NCBI GenBank assembly: GCA_033980235.1
Contig: CM067076.1
Coordinates: 32,832,383-32,896,382, forward strand
Direction of reading: 5' to 3'
Length of the DNA: 64,000 bases
Source of the DNA: Diadema setosum
Taxonomy: Eukaryota; Echinodermata; Echinoidea; Diadematoida; Diadematidae
The position numbers and the translations under genes are program-made. Shown here piece after piece: positions 1-12,452 of the stretch. The notes beneath the pieces are model-generated. The model did no database searches. It was not told where the DNA came from and saw only the letters and a program-made list of their open reading frames with translations. Position 1 is the stretch's first letter. Each line of letters opens with the position of its first letter.

Positions 1-3000
1 AAGGCAATGAGGTATTCTTAATCAACTTTACATGTTGAATCACAGCAAACATAAAAATTTGAATCCATTTTATATAGGCAATGTACACAAGATTCAAGAC
101 AGCATGCAACACACATATCATATACAAGTTGTACAATATATGACAGTTCACCAGTTAAGATCATCATTCAATTGATATAAATCATACAAACATCCAAACA
201 TGATATATCATAATTTTGTTTGTTCGGTAAAACACGGGTTATTTTGGAATAATGTTAGAAAAGATCATTTTCCTCATATTCACCCATACCCATTAGAATA
301 TGGTAACAGAAGGTGATGCATTTTAAAGATAAAATGCAATGTACAGTAGTTCACACACAATAGCATCAGAGTTCAAATGGTACAGCAATGTGAGTGCATT
401 AAGCATGAGTAGATACATTTAAAGTAATGAATTAAGATTAAAATGCGAGCAAAGCACAAATGAATGAAAGCATCCCACAGCAAAGCACCCGTTTGAGAAG
501 CGAAATGAGTGCCGTTACCCACGGCAACAGTACGTTTAGTGGAACATGGCATGTGTCGACGATGGTAGCGAAAGCACAAGAAATAAAGAGTGGATACATT
601 CAATCACATGAGGTCAGAGGTCAGAGGTCACCATGAGCATTATAGACACCGTGAGCAGCATGAAATGTCGAGACGGAAGAGGCAGGGTAGTAATGGTTGC
701 CCCCCGGATTGTTGAGTGGTCGGGCGAAGATAAATGACAAAACATGAGACAAGAAATGGAAGGAAACACATTATCAGATCGAATATTAGCTAACCTTCAC
801 ACAACACATCATCTATACACAATGAACAAAACAAACACAAACCATGCTCTCATGCCATTCATTCTCAATGGTCTGACATCACTCACGACATGCTCTTCAT
901 ATTGGCTACTGGCTAAAATCCTAACAGTGACACACCCATGACTACGGGCATGGTGCTATACCGGTGGTATACAATGTGGATGTGATATCGAGCTGAGAAT
1001 TTAACTCCAAACCCCGCCTCACTGTTAATTGTGACTGTATTGCGATAAATGACACCGTGTTTTTGTTTGCTTTTTTTTTTCTCAGCATGCTATTAAACAC
1101 CATATGCATTCACAACAATCTCCAAAACACTTATTGAAACCCAGCATGCAAGATAAATGTACTCAGGCATGGGAACTGAGATTTTAGGTTATTGTGCTCA
1201 GTGTCTATAATGTCATTGAAGATCTTCTTTTTCAAGTATTCATCAAGGGGTTTGTGTTTCTATTATTCTTCTTGCAATATACTTTTACAGCAAATGTCAT
1301 TTTTTTTTTCTCTTTCACTGTTGCTTCATTATACCAGATAGAGAAACTATAAAAGCACAATCATTATATTTGGACGATGTAAAGTGCATGCATGAATATC
1401 TAAAACAGACACTTGTATCATGGCATGACATGGAACCCCCCTCCCCAGACGACCATGCATGGATAATAAGTGACCATCATCACATCAAAATGAAAATCTG
1501 AAAACATAATACATGCACAGTGGGCTCTCTCTCTTTGAGCCATGATTAAACAGTAAAGAACATGCAATAGTCCAGAGGTTTGACTCTTGCTACGTCAAAG
1601 GTCCAGTGACAAGGGCAGAAGGAGAAATGTCTCGCATGCAGCACAGTCAAAGTAGGACATAGAGTGGGTTGGTTACCACGGCAACAGGGGAAGTACAGAC
1701 CCAAAAAAATAATAATGAACTGTCTTCACCCGGCTCTGGTCAAGGCATGGACAGTTTACAACAAAATTGACACCACCCGTATCAACCATCTCCCAAAAAG
1801 TCTTTAAATATTGAACTGTTCATGCTAGAACGGAGATAGGTATTAAATATATGAAGCACACAGTGGAAGTTTGAAAGTAGTAGTACCATAGCCCCTGAGG
1901 TAGAAAGATTCATGTTCATCGACAGCGATAATGTGACACAAGATGAAATGATAAATCGCATGCAACATGTACTTGTACATTTCAGAAGCAGAAGGAAGTT
2001 AAAAGCTCTAGAAGGCAGTGTAGTATAGCATTAAAGCCCCTTTTGCGCTCAACTGAGTACAGACAGAAGTGTGGGCAGAATAGACTCAGGGAAACAGAAA
2101 AAAAAAAATGGGGAAAAGAGAAGAGATGCAGCGGACCCAAGGGCACAGGGAAAATCTAGTTAAGTGACTAGGTGTACACACAGCACACAACATATGAATC
2201 AAACCTCACTTCTGGCAGTTTACACTCTCCACACCATAGAACTAGCAGATTAGGAAACAGCCTTAGAGAATAACGAGAGTTAAACGTAGCCCAAGCAGTC
2301 AGTATGTTAAAGGTTGAAGCTTGTTTAGAGGGTTTTTTTTCTCTCTCACTCTTTTTAATGCAATATGTACCCTACTTCCCAAGATTACAATCAGATGCAT
2401 GCAATCTGATTTATTTCACCAATCATCCCTCCGCAGAAAGAAAAAAGTTCAGAGTTTGCATCCTTGCCAACTAACCAATCACAGAAGTCGTGCGAGGGCA
2501 CATTACTATAAACACTGATTGTACAGGACCAATGCCATGGTGTGGAAATGCATGGAGAATCAACTGGCAATACGCAACAAACAATTCATGTGTGAAATGG
2601 AGTAGATGGGTGAGAAATGCAAGTGTACACACAAACATCAAGGGGGCTTGAAAAGGGCAATAGAATGAGAACCAAAAGTACTGCATCATTGCACTCTAAC
2701 TACTGTTTAATACCGGTAAATTTACAAAAGATCAAATCAGATGATCCTTCTGATTTACACAGTGAAGCACACAGCTGGCTCAGATGTACTGAATATATCA
2801 AAAAAAAAGTACTGTGCAGTACTGCAGCTAGTACTTGTATGGACACAAAATAACAAAATGACACACGCACACCTACACACACACACACACACGCACACAG
2901 CATTTTAAAACATGCACAATTTCTACAGCTTGCAGTCACTGAGGTCCAAAATCAACAGAGGTACCCTGAATCTAATCCATGGTTTAAATTCAGTTCATGC

Positions 3001-3034
3001 ATTGAGAGAAGCTCATATCAACCAGACCTTGTAT
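1..3034. other. 3' UTR or 3' flank of the transporter gene, no gene seen
   Basis: No coding signal on either strand. Contents are AT-rich unique-looking DNA, T and A runs, and a CA microsatellite near 2870-2900. Three AGGTCA half-sites spaced by one base lie at 611-630. No poly(A) signal could be assigned with confidence, so it is unknown how much belongs to the mRNA of the minus-strand gene. Confidence 0.4.
611..630 (+). promoter_or_regulatory. Triple AGGTCA half-sites (overlapping DR1)
   Basis: Three exact AGGTCA half-sites occur in direct orientation with single-G spacers, forming two overlapping DR1 elements. DR1 is the binding pattern of HNF4, COUP-TF and RXR nuclear receptors. Function here is inference from the motif alone. 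Confidence 0.3.
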
Positions 3035-3217
3035 ATCAGGTGCGAGTTTCTTCAATTTGTCTCCCTCTACAAATTAAATTTGTTCAGATCGCAACTGCTG
3101 ATCTGTATATTAACAAACATTTTTCTGAAATCTTTGTTAATTTACAAATCAGCCATTGTGATCTTAACAAAATTAATTTTGCAGGGGGAGACAAATTGAA
3201 GAAACTCACACCTGAAT
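3035..3217. mobile_element. MITE family N (TCAGGTGTGAG ends)
   Basis: The left end TCAGGTGCGAGTTTCTTC is mirrored by GAAGAAACTCACACCTGA at the right. Arms extend inwards (AATTTGTCTCCC against GGGAGACAAATT), so the element is a foldback of about 180 bp. A second copy is at 48077-48241. The phrase AGACCTTGTATAT appears just left of the element and again at about 3250. Confidence 0.6.
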
Positions 3218-6200
3218 CTTAATCCCTTTGAATGATATCTTTCTTTGAGACCTTGTATATGCCTGAATTGATATCCCATTGGATTATATGACATATCACA
3301 CAGTCATGATTAAACTTTCAACGAGATCAAAACTCTCTTTGTGAATTTCCTGTCAGAAGGACTGAATGACATGTACACCTGAATGAAAGAAGGATGTAAC
3401 TCCACTGTCTCTTAACATTCTTCCCCCAAAAAAACAACAACACCAGTTTGATTGAGGTTTTGAGGGAAGCTCACTGCAATTACTCAATCGAAATGTTTAA
3501 GTAAATCAGGTCTCTGCCTATGTATGCTGATATTTGACAACTTCTGAATGCAATACTGTGTTCAGCCAGCGCTGAATTTTCAAGATCATTCAATGGGAGT
3601 TGAGGCCCTCTAGCATAAAGGCACAGTATGTCAATGCAGTACTATCTAGATGCTGAGAGTTTAGTGTGGAGATCAGAGCTCACTTTAATCAGTAGTCAAC
3701 TCAAACACACACATTGACCACCCAACTCCCTGTGGTTGCCATCCAGTAAGGTAAATACGACCCAAACTTAATATGGATTGAGTGGATTCAGACAAAAATG
3801 ATCCTAGAACACATCAACAAAGTGTAAGGAAACGGGATAATCCATGAAGAAGTTATGAATCTGAAAAGTATTTGTTCCACCATCACTGGATCAGAATTAC
3901 AACACCAGTTTGTGATGTCTTACATGGAAATCCATTTAATTCAAATCTATCAAAAATCTCTAGTCTTGTCACTCAGAAATGTCTATACGAAAGCTTTACA
4001 TAACTCCTAAGTTTTGAACAAATTGTCCAAATTTCCCCAAACTTCACAGATGTGTTCTACTGCATTCACTCAATCCACTTTCATTCTCCTGTCAAGGTCT
4101 TTGCGACTAGTAAACTTTTCAGAGAGGCTTTCAGGTGAATGGGCCACTAGTTACAAGCTTTTGAACTTCTTATCTACTAGTCAGCTACAGGGTAATCTGC
4201 TCTATAGCTAAAACTGCCACAAGTACATGTATGCTTTCATATCTACCTGCTGCTAGTTTGCTTTAAAACTTAACTAGCTACAAGTTAGTTCTTAAATCAA
4301 TTTGCAGCATACATTGTGTGCATTTGATTAGTACCAAGCACATTCTCTTATACTACCATTGATCTCTGATCCAACTTTCTACTTTTTAATATTCTTGATT
4401 GCCCAAACAGCTTCACACTGAAAGCTTAGCAGCGTCTCTCATTTTTTACCCACAGCTTTCTACTTCAAGGTCTTTTCCTGGGCCACAACTAAAATTCTGT
4501 CACAAGACAGTTTTGAGAGCAACTTCCAGTAATTGAGGCATCTGCTTTGTTCTTGAGAGCACGGGTCTATTCAGAACACACAATTGTCTTGCGCTTCAGC
4601 GGCTTTGATGCTAGACTTTGTACAGACATCAGGTCAGTTGAGTGCAGGTTTAATTCTGTTGTGGTTCTCACTGCTTTGACTTTATAGTGTATTCGGACTG
4701 TTCTGGCAATCAATTAACCAACCACTGAAGATTCTTCCCGTTTGTCACACTATACATATGATACACACACCAGCATACACCTACACAAGAACATTCAAGC
4801 ATTTAAAGGCATGAAATGACTGCAATATAATCCTCACATCTGTTCATGTGAGAATGCAACTTTCATCGCTGTGGATTCTTCCATTTTGATCAAGTGGGAA
4901 TGCGACTTCGGCATCATAGCATAGTTACATCGTGGGTGTGAACGCAACCAAAGCATCATTCATGCTCCGCTTCTGATCTGATGGGAACACCAACTATCGT
5001 CCCACACAAGCATCCGATGGCAATGTTCGGTATCGAAGGAGGTAGACATTCGGCAATCTACCTAACGCCCGGCGTGGACACGTAGTGGTATTTACATAAA
5101 TACACAGACACATAGAGACTACTCTACACAAAGAACCTGGTGGCGGTAACAATGCTAAAAAGACACCTGACCTTCGGATAGATTTGATTGCCTCAAAGGT
5201 ACAGTCTGGGACGGAGCGCGTGGGAGAAGAATATATGAAATGGAAAACAAAACAAGATAGGGGGGAAAATTGATGAGAATTCCAGTTTCACGCACATATA
5301 GCAGTCGCAGCACGCTGAGAATGTGAGCGGATGAATTACTGTGAGCTTACACTGTATGAATTACATCGCATAAAACTTTACTTCACAATAGCATTCTGTG
5401 TTTTAATAAATGTGTCTGTATGTATGTGGAACACATTTTTTTTTAATTTATGCATAAAAGGGTATGTACATACCAAAGATCTGAAGGAAAAGCAAGAAGT
5501 TAATTTCTTCAAAGGCAAAGAATACAATATTGCTGCACTAACATGATTTCATACATTATGTACTTCTCTGAGTGCCCAGCTAATGAATATACAAGGTCCA
5601 GGATCACACTGATGATGTAATATTGAAAAGCTCTTTTCCAAATGGTTTTAAACCCCCTTTTTATCTAATTGGATTTTTTTATAGTAATGTATTCATTTTT
5701 AGTAGTCCCATACAGTAAACTCTTTAAAGTACTGCAATTCTTGTGACACACTGGCAAAATTAGGCATGAAAAATGGTTTTTGCCCCCAAAGGTGCTAAAT
5801 CCATTTCACTTTTGTTCCAAAAGGTATCCAGCAAGATTCACTCAGAAAGCCATGTGCATGCTTGAACGCACTTTGACCCCACAGGGCTAGCTGGCTTTGT
5901 TACCTGCAGAGCTTTTCAGGAAAAAAAAAAAAAAAATGTTTAGAAATCAAAGTAGACACAAGAATTCTTCCACGACACATTTTTTTTTTTTTTTAAATCC
6001 CATAATGGGGTGCTGTTATGGGACATCACGTCTTTGCATGAAAACGCATAAAACACTGTAAATAAAATCCAGCTTTTTTCACCAAACCATCAAAAGAGGA
6101 TCTATGGAAAAGAACTCTTCAACTGCACTTCAACAAGAAAGATTTTGTCTCCATACTCTCGTGACAGGTCAAATGTAGAGCAATGGAATGATGACAAAGG

Positions 6201-7639
6201 TATGACCTGCCTCAGAGTTTGAAAAATATTAAAATCCATCTACAGCAGCCACCCAAGGGAGAAAAAACAAGTGGTGGCTACAGACATGGTCTTTAACACG
6301 GTTTTCCCCCTCTGGGATAATTTTTTTTTTTTTTTTAAGGGTCTCTATATGGCAGGTGGCTGCTATAGACAGGTGGCCACAAAGGCAGGTTGGACTGAAT
6401 GTGGGAGTGGGTCTCTCATTGGTGATTATCTTTTTGTTTATAATGTTTGTTAATACAGTTCAAAATTGTCCAGCGCTAGATGGATACAGGTACAATGTAA
6501 CTAAGCTGCCTGAGTAAAATGGGAGGAGCAAACTAAATGGATTATTTGGACACTTAGTATGCAAGCTAAGCTCACACTGATAGCTGGATATAGTTTTTAT
6601 CTCTAATGCAACTCTTGCCATGCTAATATACACGCCCTCCTGCTCCCCTGGCTAACAAATGAGGCCATATGAAATAAATAAAAAATAATACAATTCCACA
6701 TTTTGAATTCTCCATCCTCAAACTTGTGGCTTTCTCCCCCACCCCCCCCCCCCCACCAAAAAAAACAACAACAAACAAACAAACAAACTTTATCACTCTG
6801 ACTATACACTGTAGTAAACTGTTATTCTCTTAACAAATCTGTATCTAGAATACCTATCCATACACCTGTACTGTCACAAAGCACAGTCCTGATCAGAAAT
6901 CTGTTGTGAAGTTGAAGTCCCCTACTATTCTACATGTGAATATGTGACCGCCTAGCTCAAAAACCCACAAAAAGAAGGCCAAAATGAATCTCCTCTTTCC
7001 TACACAGTTTAAAAAAGTGAGTTCTTAGCCTTAAAATGATTATATACATAACCAGTTAAATTTGGACCATCTGAACCCACTTACAAAGTGATTGAAAAAG
7101 AAGAGAATTTAAAGGTGCATTTTCATAAGAAAGGGAGAAAAAGAGGATTTACAAATTATGATCAGTGAGGCGTGACGTGTAGAACTTACAATATCACTGA
7201 AAATACAATATTTCCTGTGAAAGCAGCCCCTGTCTGAAACACATAGTCACGAAAACCTCCAGAGCGGTTACACATAGGGTTTCTACAGTCACTTTGAAAA
7301 ACATCACGAGCAAGCCTTAAATCATTACTATGGTTTCAAGATAAGTAGGTCAAACATAGTCTTAGTGCATGTATTCCTTATACTTTTCAAAAAGATGAGA
7401 GGCAGAAAAGGAAAGAACGACAATTAATCATTCTCATCTATTGTTACAAATATATGCTGGATATTCCCCAGAAGAGTTCAGTCTCTACCATCTGTTTTCA
7501 AATTTGAATTTGTGTGTGTCATTGTCTGTGAGAAAAAGAATGAAATTTCACCTTCAAAAGCAGATAGTTAATTTCAAACAGACGCAAAAAAAAAAAAAAA
7601 TAAATAAATAAATAAATTGGTAGCTGCACGCAAAGTTCT
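3218..7639. other. Non-coding stretch, nothing identified
   Basis: No gene or clear transposon end was recognised. It holds long A, T and C homopolymers (near 5930, 5985, 6320, 6741, 7587) and ordinary AT-rich sequence. It lies downstream of the transporter stop codon and may include 3' UTR. Confidence 0.4.
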
Positions 7640-7799
7640 GGGCCCCATTTCATAAAAAGTTTATGCGATAGCAACCCTTGCTGGAATGGCAATTGTCATG
7701 GTAACGTCAAGAATCCAGCTTCCTGATTGGCTGTTGCTATTGAAATTTGCCATTCTAGCAAAAGTTGCTATCCTAACATCTTTTATGAAATGGGGCCCC
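7640..7799. mobile_element. GGGCCCCATTTCATAAA foldback element
   Basis: The left end GGGCCCCATTTCATAAAA is matched by TTTTATGAAATGGGGCCC at the right. The arms continue as GCAACCCTTGCTGGAATGGC against GCCATTCTAGCAAAAGTTGC (imperfect). About 160 bp. It lies about 155 bp below the transporter stop codon, so it may be transcribed as part of the 3' UTR. Related, diverged elements are at 45851-46018 and 47660-47833. Confidence 0.65.
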
Positions 7800-7952
7800 G
7801 GTAGCCCTGTTGAAATTGAATGTCTAGATTTGATCTGCTCTGGGGTTGGTTGGTAATGGGTTGGGAGATGTCAGTCAGTTCAGTCCGGAAGAAAGAGTTT
7901 GGAAGAGAGCAAGGGGTCACTGAGAGGGGGTGAGTAGGGGGTCACTGAGAGA

Positions 7953-7965
7953 AGGTCAAAGGTCA
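7953..7965 (+). promoter_or_regulatory. Perfect DR1 motif over the stop codon
   Basis: AGGTCAAAGGTCA is an exact DR1 nuclear-receptor consensus. It overlaps the minus-strand TGA of the transporter. The motif is seen; binding is inference. Confidence 0.3.
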
Positions 7966-8153
7966 GTAGATGAAGAGAACGGATTCACCACACCAACCTC
8001 AACATTATTTGTTTCCATCTGCAGGTGACCCAGGGAGGTGGCACTTCTGCTGCTGCCGATTTGCCGCCGATTGCTCCTGCAGCACTTGTTCTGGTCAGAG
8101 CACGAGTCGATCGGACACGGGATCGGGCAGTTCGCCTCATTCTTCAGCTTGAG
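7956..8153 (-). CDS. SLC30A1: ZnT1-like terminal exon, Cys-rich tail and stop
   Basis: Final coding exon, 65 codons plus TGA, entered in phase 0 after CCGGCAG. It follows EFTC and starts LKLKNEAN. A cysteine cluster comes next (CPIPCPIDSCSDQNKCC, six cysteines). ZnT1 proteins have a Cys-containing region at this place. The rest is Ser/Asn-rich and probably disordered. The protein ends in STDL, which fits a class I PDZ-ligand pattern (S/T-x-hydrophobic); this is inference only. The stop codon lies inside a perfect DR1 motif on the plus strand (7953-7965). Confidence 0.88.
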   Translation of the reverse strand, partial: LKLKNEANCPIPCPIDSCSDQNKCCRSNRRQIGSSRSATSLGHLQMETNNVEVGVVNPFSSSTDL

Positions 8154-9047
8154 CTGCCGGTAGAAAGAAAGTTGGGGGAAGTCAGGCGTGAGTGAAGAAA
8201 GTAATGAACAGTGGCTGTAAGCTGTCAAGTATCTTGACCTATACACTTACATTTGTACATATTTCAAGTTGACTGCTTTGGTGTCTGGCTTTTGGACAAA
8301 TAGGAGTGATGTTATTCAAATTTTGCACTTGTGAATAATCTACAGGTCTGCCAACATTCCCACATCCAAATCAGGGAGATTCCACACAGCAATCAGGGAG
8401 ATATCTGTGTGTTACATGCATTTCAATAGGCAAAAATAATTCCCTAATCAGGGAGATTTTAATATTCTCTTATTCAGACATGAACAGATTTTGACATTTT
8501 CAGGGAGACTCCTGCAGAATCAGGGAGACTTGGCAGCTCTGAAACTAGAAACAAATGAGAACTTTAATTCACAGCTTAAACCAGAACAAAGAGGCAAAAG
8601 CAACAGTGCAGATAATTTTCAGCGAAAGGTAAATTGACAAGATCAGTTTTATGCAGGCTCTCAAACAGAGGAATGCAGGCTGTATCATTGTCAAGCGATT
8701 CAGCAAGGTTTTGTGATAATAGCCATATCTTGCTTCTCAATCAGACTTCACAATATGTTGGTACATTGTATTTCAACTTACTGCTTTAAATCATATGAAT
8801 ATTAACAGAACAATAAAAAGTGCAGATACTGGAGACCAAAACCTTCTTGTAGGCTGTGCAAGAGAAACTGTTGCATCCATTGAAATAAATTTGTTCATTT
8901 TTCACTGCACAGCAAAATCTCATTGCACATCTGAATCAAATCTTACAAAGTCCAATTATACCCACATACTGCCTGATAAAAGAAACACACACACACACAC
9001 ACATACACGCGCGCGCGCACGCACACACACACACACCAAAAAAAAAA

Positions 9048-9078
<31 letters not shown>

Positions 9079-9451
9079 CAACACAATCTCTTTGTAAAGA
9101 ATAAATATAACCAAAACCTTCATTTGGGCTTTGAAAGAGGTATTCACACTGAGGAATTCCGGCTGTACTGTTCACATTTGAAATGCTCATTTTTCACTAC
9201 ATAACATAATGCGATACAGTAATGCATTGGAATTTCACTTTTCTGCCTCAGATCAAATACTCGCATGCAACGCAAAAGGGTACACACACATACTGAGACA
9301 AAAGAAAAGAGCATGAAAGAAAACAAACTTTTCACGGATATCATATCAGGACACTGATTGTTTTTTTCCTGACTGGTGTCTTTAATGGGAGATAAACATT
9401 TCAGAGCAGGAAACTATAGGTGACCCATATCGTTTGTCCAGTGCGCTTTAA
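8154..9451. other. Intron DNA with short interspersed CAGGGAGA repeats and microsatellites
   Basis: Intron of the transporter gene. At about 8370-8535 the phrase (T)CAGGGAGA recurs five times at irregular spacing. At 8985-9036 lie CA/CG microsatellite tracts, followed by an A run and (CAA)n to about 9077. Open frames over these tracts are low-complexity artefacts. Confidence 0.5.
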
Positions 9452-9995
9452 AGGGACTGTACAGTACTGGTTGAGGTGAGAATTCAGCTTGTAACATTTT
9501 GCGAGATATTAAGAAACCACTCTATGAAAAGAGCATACAATTCTTCTAAGTAGAATAAAAAAATTTATTTGAGGAAAATCGGTTTTGAAATGACCGATAT
9601 ATCAAAAAACAAGGTAAAACAAAGAGATAAAAGTCCTGGACTGTCAATTTAATTAGGATCGCTTTTTTTTTGTTGGATATCTCAGCTATTTCAAGGCCAA
9701 TTTTCATTAATTAAACTTTGAATCCTTCTTGAAGTTACATGCTCTTTCATATTTCATGAGAGGTTTCTCATTATCTCACCAAACAATGTTATAAACCTGA
9801 ATCCTCACCTCAACCTCAACAAAGGAGGATGCGTTCAGATTTTACTCTCACAGCGCACACTTTTATTGTGAATAGAGATCATCACCGTGGCACCTCCCAA
9901 TGGCACACATGTGTAGTTCATCCCAGTAAAGCTTCTTGGAGCTGCAAGAGGGATTCAAGTATCAAGTATCAAGTAACCAGTACTGTACAGTCCCT
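9452..9995. mobile_element. TTAA foldback MITE family A, interrupted copy
   Basis: Begins TTAA|AGGGACTGTACAG at 9448. Long imperfect inverted arms follow (GGTTTTGAAATGACCGATAT against ATCTCAGCTATTTCAAGGCC). The right arm is broken at about 9825 after CCTCACCTCAACC by about 150 bp of other sequence, then resumes as AACCAGTACTGTACAGTCCCT. The 3' TTAA is missing. The terminus lies within 20 bp of the donor of the 10013-10195 exon. Confidence 0.7.
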
Positions 9996-10012
9996 GTCGG
10001 GGAAATACTCAC

Positions 10013-10195
10013 ACAGGTGAATTCCGGCTGTATCGTCGTTGAGTGGATCCCTTCGCTGTGTAGGATTCTCGTCGCCTGCTCGATGACTCCGCCGTACTGC
10101 TCCAGGGATGACACGCTGACGTGCAGGGTTGCGATCAACTTGTCGCCTGTCAGCTGCCACACGTGAAACTCGTGGATGTTGTCTATGTCGCCGCA
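10013..10195 (-). CDS. SLC30A1: ZnT1-like exon, core of cytosolic C-terminal domain
   Basis: A 61-codon phase 0-0 exon. The acceptor is CAACAG|TGCGGC and the donor CCTGT|GTGAGT. It encodes GDIDNIHEFHVWQLTGDKLIA, the beta-alpha-beta metallochaperone-like domain that dimerises CDF transporters, and then an ILHSEGIHSTTIQPEF segment. HEFHVWQL and TTIQPEF are strongly conserved in ZnT1. The intron side of the donor meets the end of a TTAA foldback element about 17 bp away (element end near 9995). Confidence 0.94.
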
Positions 10196-11535
10196 CTGTT
10201 GTCGCCAGTAGCGATGTGGCAGAAAATCGAGACAGAAAAGTATATTGTTACCCCTTGTCAGTAATTCATCTACGAACTAATTCCTTTCCTTTTGGTCGAA
10301 ATACTCAAGTTGCACCACAGACAACCCTGAGCCCAGTCAAAATATAGTACAAAAATATGTGACCTGCTACAACAAAAGGATCCCAAAATGTCGAGGGAGG
10401 TAGATTTTCTTAAAATGACATGACAGTATTCCCTTACTCTTCAGCTTTAAAGTCATATATAACACGACTCATAAAAGTACTCAGTTGCGGAGATATTTAT
10501 GATTTTATGAGACCATGATGAGTGGTCTAGGAAATCAGCATTTCAAGAAAACCGCCTTAAAAGTTTTCTTTCTGATGCAATCGTGATAAAGGTGAGTTAT
10601 TCCAGTTTTCACCTCTTGACAATAGAAGGTCTGCTCATGGCAAACTCTGTGGTATTCATTCAAGCTTAGGGCCAGTGGTCTATGCATGACCAATCAGTAA
10701 CCAGGATGCCATGCACTGACCAACATGACCTCTCCCTTATTGCTAGGGATGGAGTCTATCTGTGGCGCTACATCCAAATCTTTGGACACATTACTGTTCC
10801 GTTGAAAGTCGGAATATCACGGCCCATAAAAACAATAATTTCTTGCCTTTCCGGTAATCATTTAGCTTCAAAATTTCGGCAGATGATAGACGAAATATTA
10901 GACTACAACATTATGCCAGCAACAGAAATTCAATGGTTTTGACCGATTTTGATGATCCTACTTCAAACTTGATTTTCTTGGCTCAGCCGTCAGCGACTTT
11001 CGGATCCTTATGTTGTGGCGAGTCACATATTACAGTCAAACAAAGTGTGACACTACTCACAGAGATCTTTACCAGCCTGTAACATATCAAGGACATCACA
11101 ATTGCTCTGAAATGAATTTATTTGTCCCAAAGCATGGCTTATAATACATGAAAGATTTTGGGTTCTTACACAAATGCTCGATAAGCAAAGTCGATTCCTG
11201 TGTGTAAATCCTTCAGAAAACTCTTTGTTAATCTTGGTCTTCCATATACTGATGAGCAAATGACAAGTATGATGCAGATTACTAGCCACATTAACCCTGA
11301 CAGCTTTTATGCAGTCAAAACTATCAGCATGTGCGATGGTTACATGACACAAGGATCATAAATTCTGTATCATTTGGACAAAAATTGCATGCCTCTTCAC
11401 CCATCTGTCACTCTTCAACTTTTTGTCATCTTCATCAACTCTGAAATGATCTCCTCATGACCAAAAGAGCTCACAGCTGCAAAGCTACCGGTAACTTCCG
11501 AAAACCTGAATTCTTCTCAGTGTGACAGTCTTTAA
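10196..11535. other. Intron DNA, nothing identified
   Basis: AT-rich intronic sequence. Open frames of 86-99 codons here have no recognisable motifs. No transposon ends were seen. Confidence 0.4.
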
Positions 11536-12093
11536 AGGGAAGATAAACCCAAAGAACAATGAGGATTGAGTGAAAGCAGCAACATTAGTAGAACACATCA
11601 GTGAAAGTTTGAGAAAAATCGGACAATCGATGCAAAAGTTATGAATTTTTAAAGTTTTGGTGTTGGAACCGCTGGATGAGGAGACTACTAGAGGATATGA
11701 CGTATGAGTGGACAACAATACAAAGAAAATATAAAGGATATTCAACAAAAATTAAATTTTCTAGAATTATGAAAGAGCAGTGGACCAACCGCTTTCAGAA
11801 AGCAGGGGGAATAATTGCTACCCTTAACATATGTCAATATCAAGTTGATGGAATTTGTAAATTTCATGAAAAATGGATTTTTGTAGTATTTTCTTTATAT
11901 TTTCTTGATATTGTAGTCCACTCATACGTCATAACCTCTAGTAGTCTCCTCATCCAGCGGTTCCAACACCAAAACTCTAAAAATTCATAACTTTTGCATC
12001 GATTGTCCGATTTTCTTCAAACTTTCACTGATGTGTTCTACTAATGTTGCTGCTTTCATTCAATCCACATTGTTCTTGGGGTTTATCTTCCCT
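11536..12093. mobile_element. TTAA foldback MITE family C, copy 1
   Basis: Flanked by TTAA on both sides (11532-11535 and 12094-12097), with ends AGGGAAGATAAACCC and GGGGTTTATCTTCCCT. The whole 558 bp is close to a palindrome: the GGATTGAGTGAAAGCAGCAA and GGATGAGGAGACTACTAGAG segments reappear inverted. Copy 2 lies at 60085-60641 and has almost the same length. Confidence 0.85.
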
Positions 12094-12452
12094 TTAATGC
12101 AAAGTCTTTAATGGTCAAACAGCACATGGGTCTGGAACACGAATAGGATGAAGAATAAGAACTTTAGGTCCACCTTCTTATTTTGAATAATTTGTAAAAT
12201 AGGACAGTAAAATCAGGGTACATAACCCTGTCTATGCTATGGACTTTGAACAGTGTGTCCAATGATATGAGATTTCCTGTGCTGCTAAGCACTCAAAGCA
12301 CTCGAGACCCTTCACTTAACAGAGCGGGGTGCTGGAAAGTTCTTTCAGATCTACAACTCAGTGGTTGCCACATCATACATAACTGAAGCAAGTAACAAAA
12401 CTGGCAAAGTGCATGGCCTTTAAAGTTTACAGAACTCAAGTTTCAAGCAACA

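Noticed and set aside
8795..9190. Frames with poly-Thr/His or poly-Val/Cys stretches
   Set aside because: Translations of CA, CG and CAA microsatellites.
11676..11990. 104-residue frame also found at 60187-60558
   Set aside because: The similarity reflects two copies of the family-C foldback MITE, not a conserved gene.
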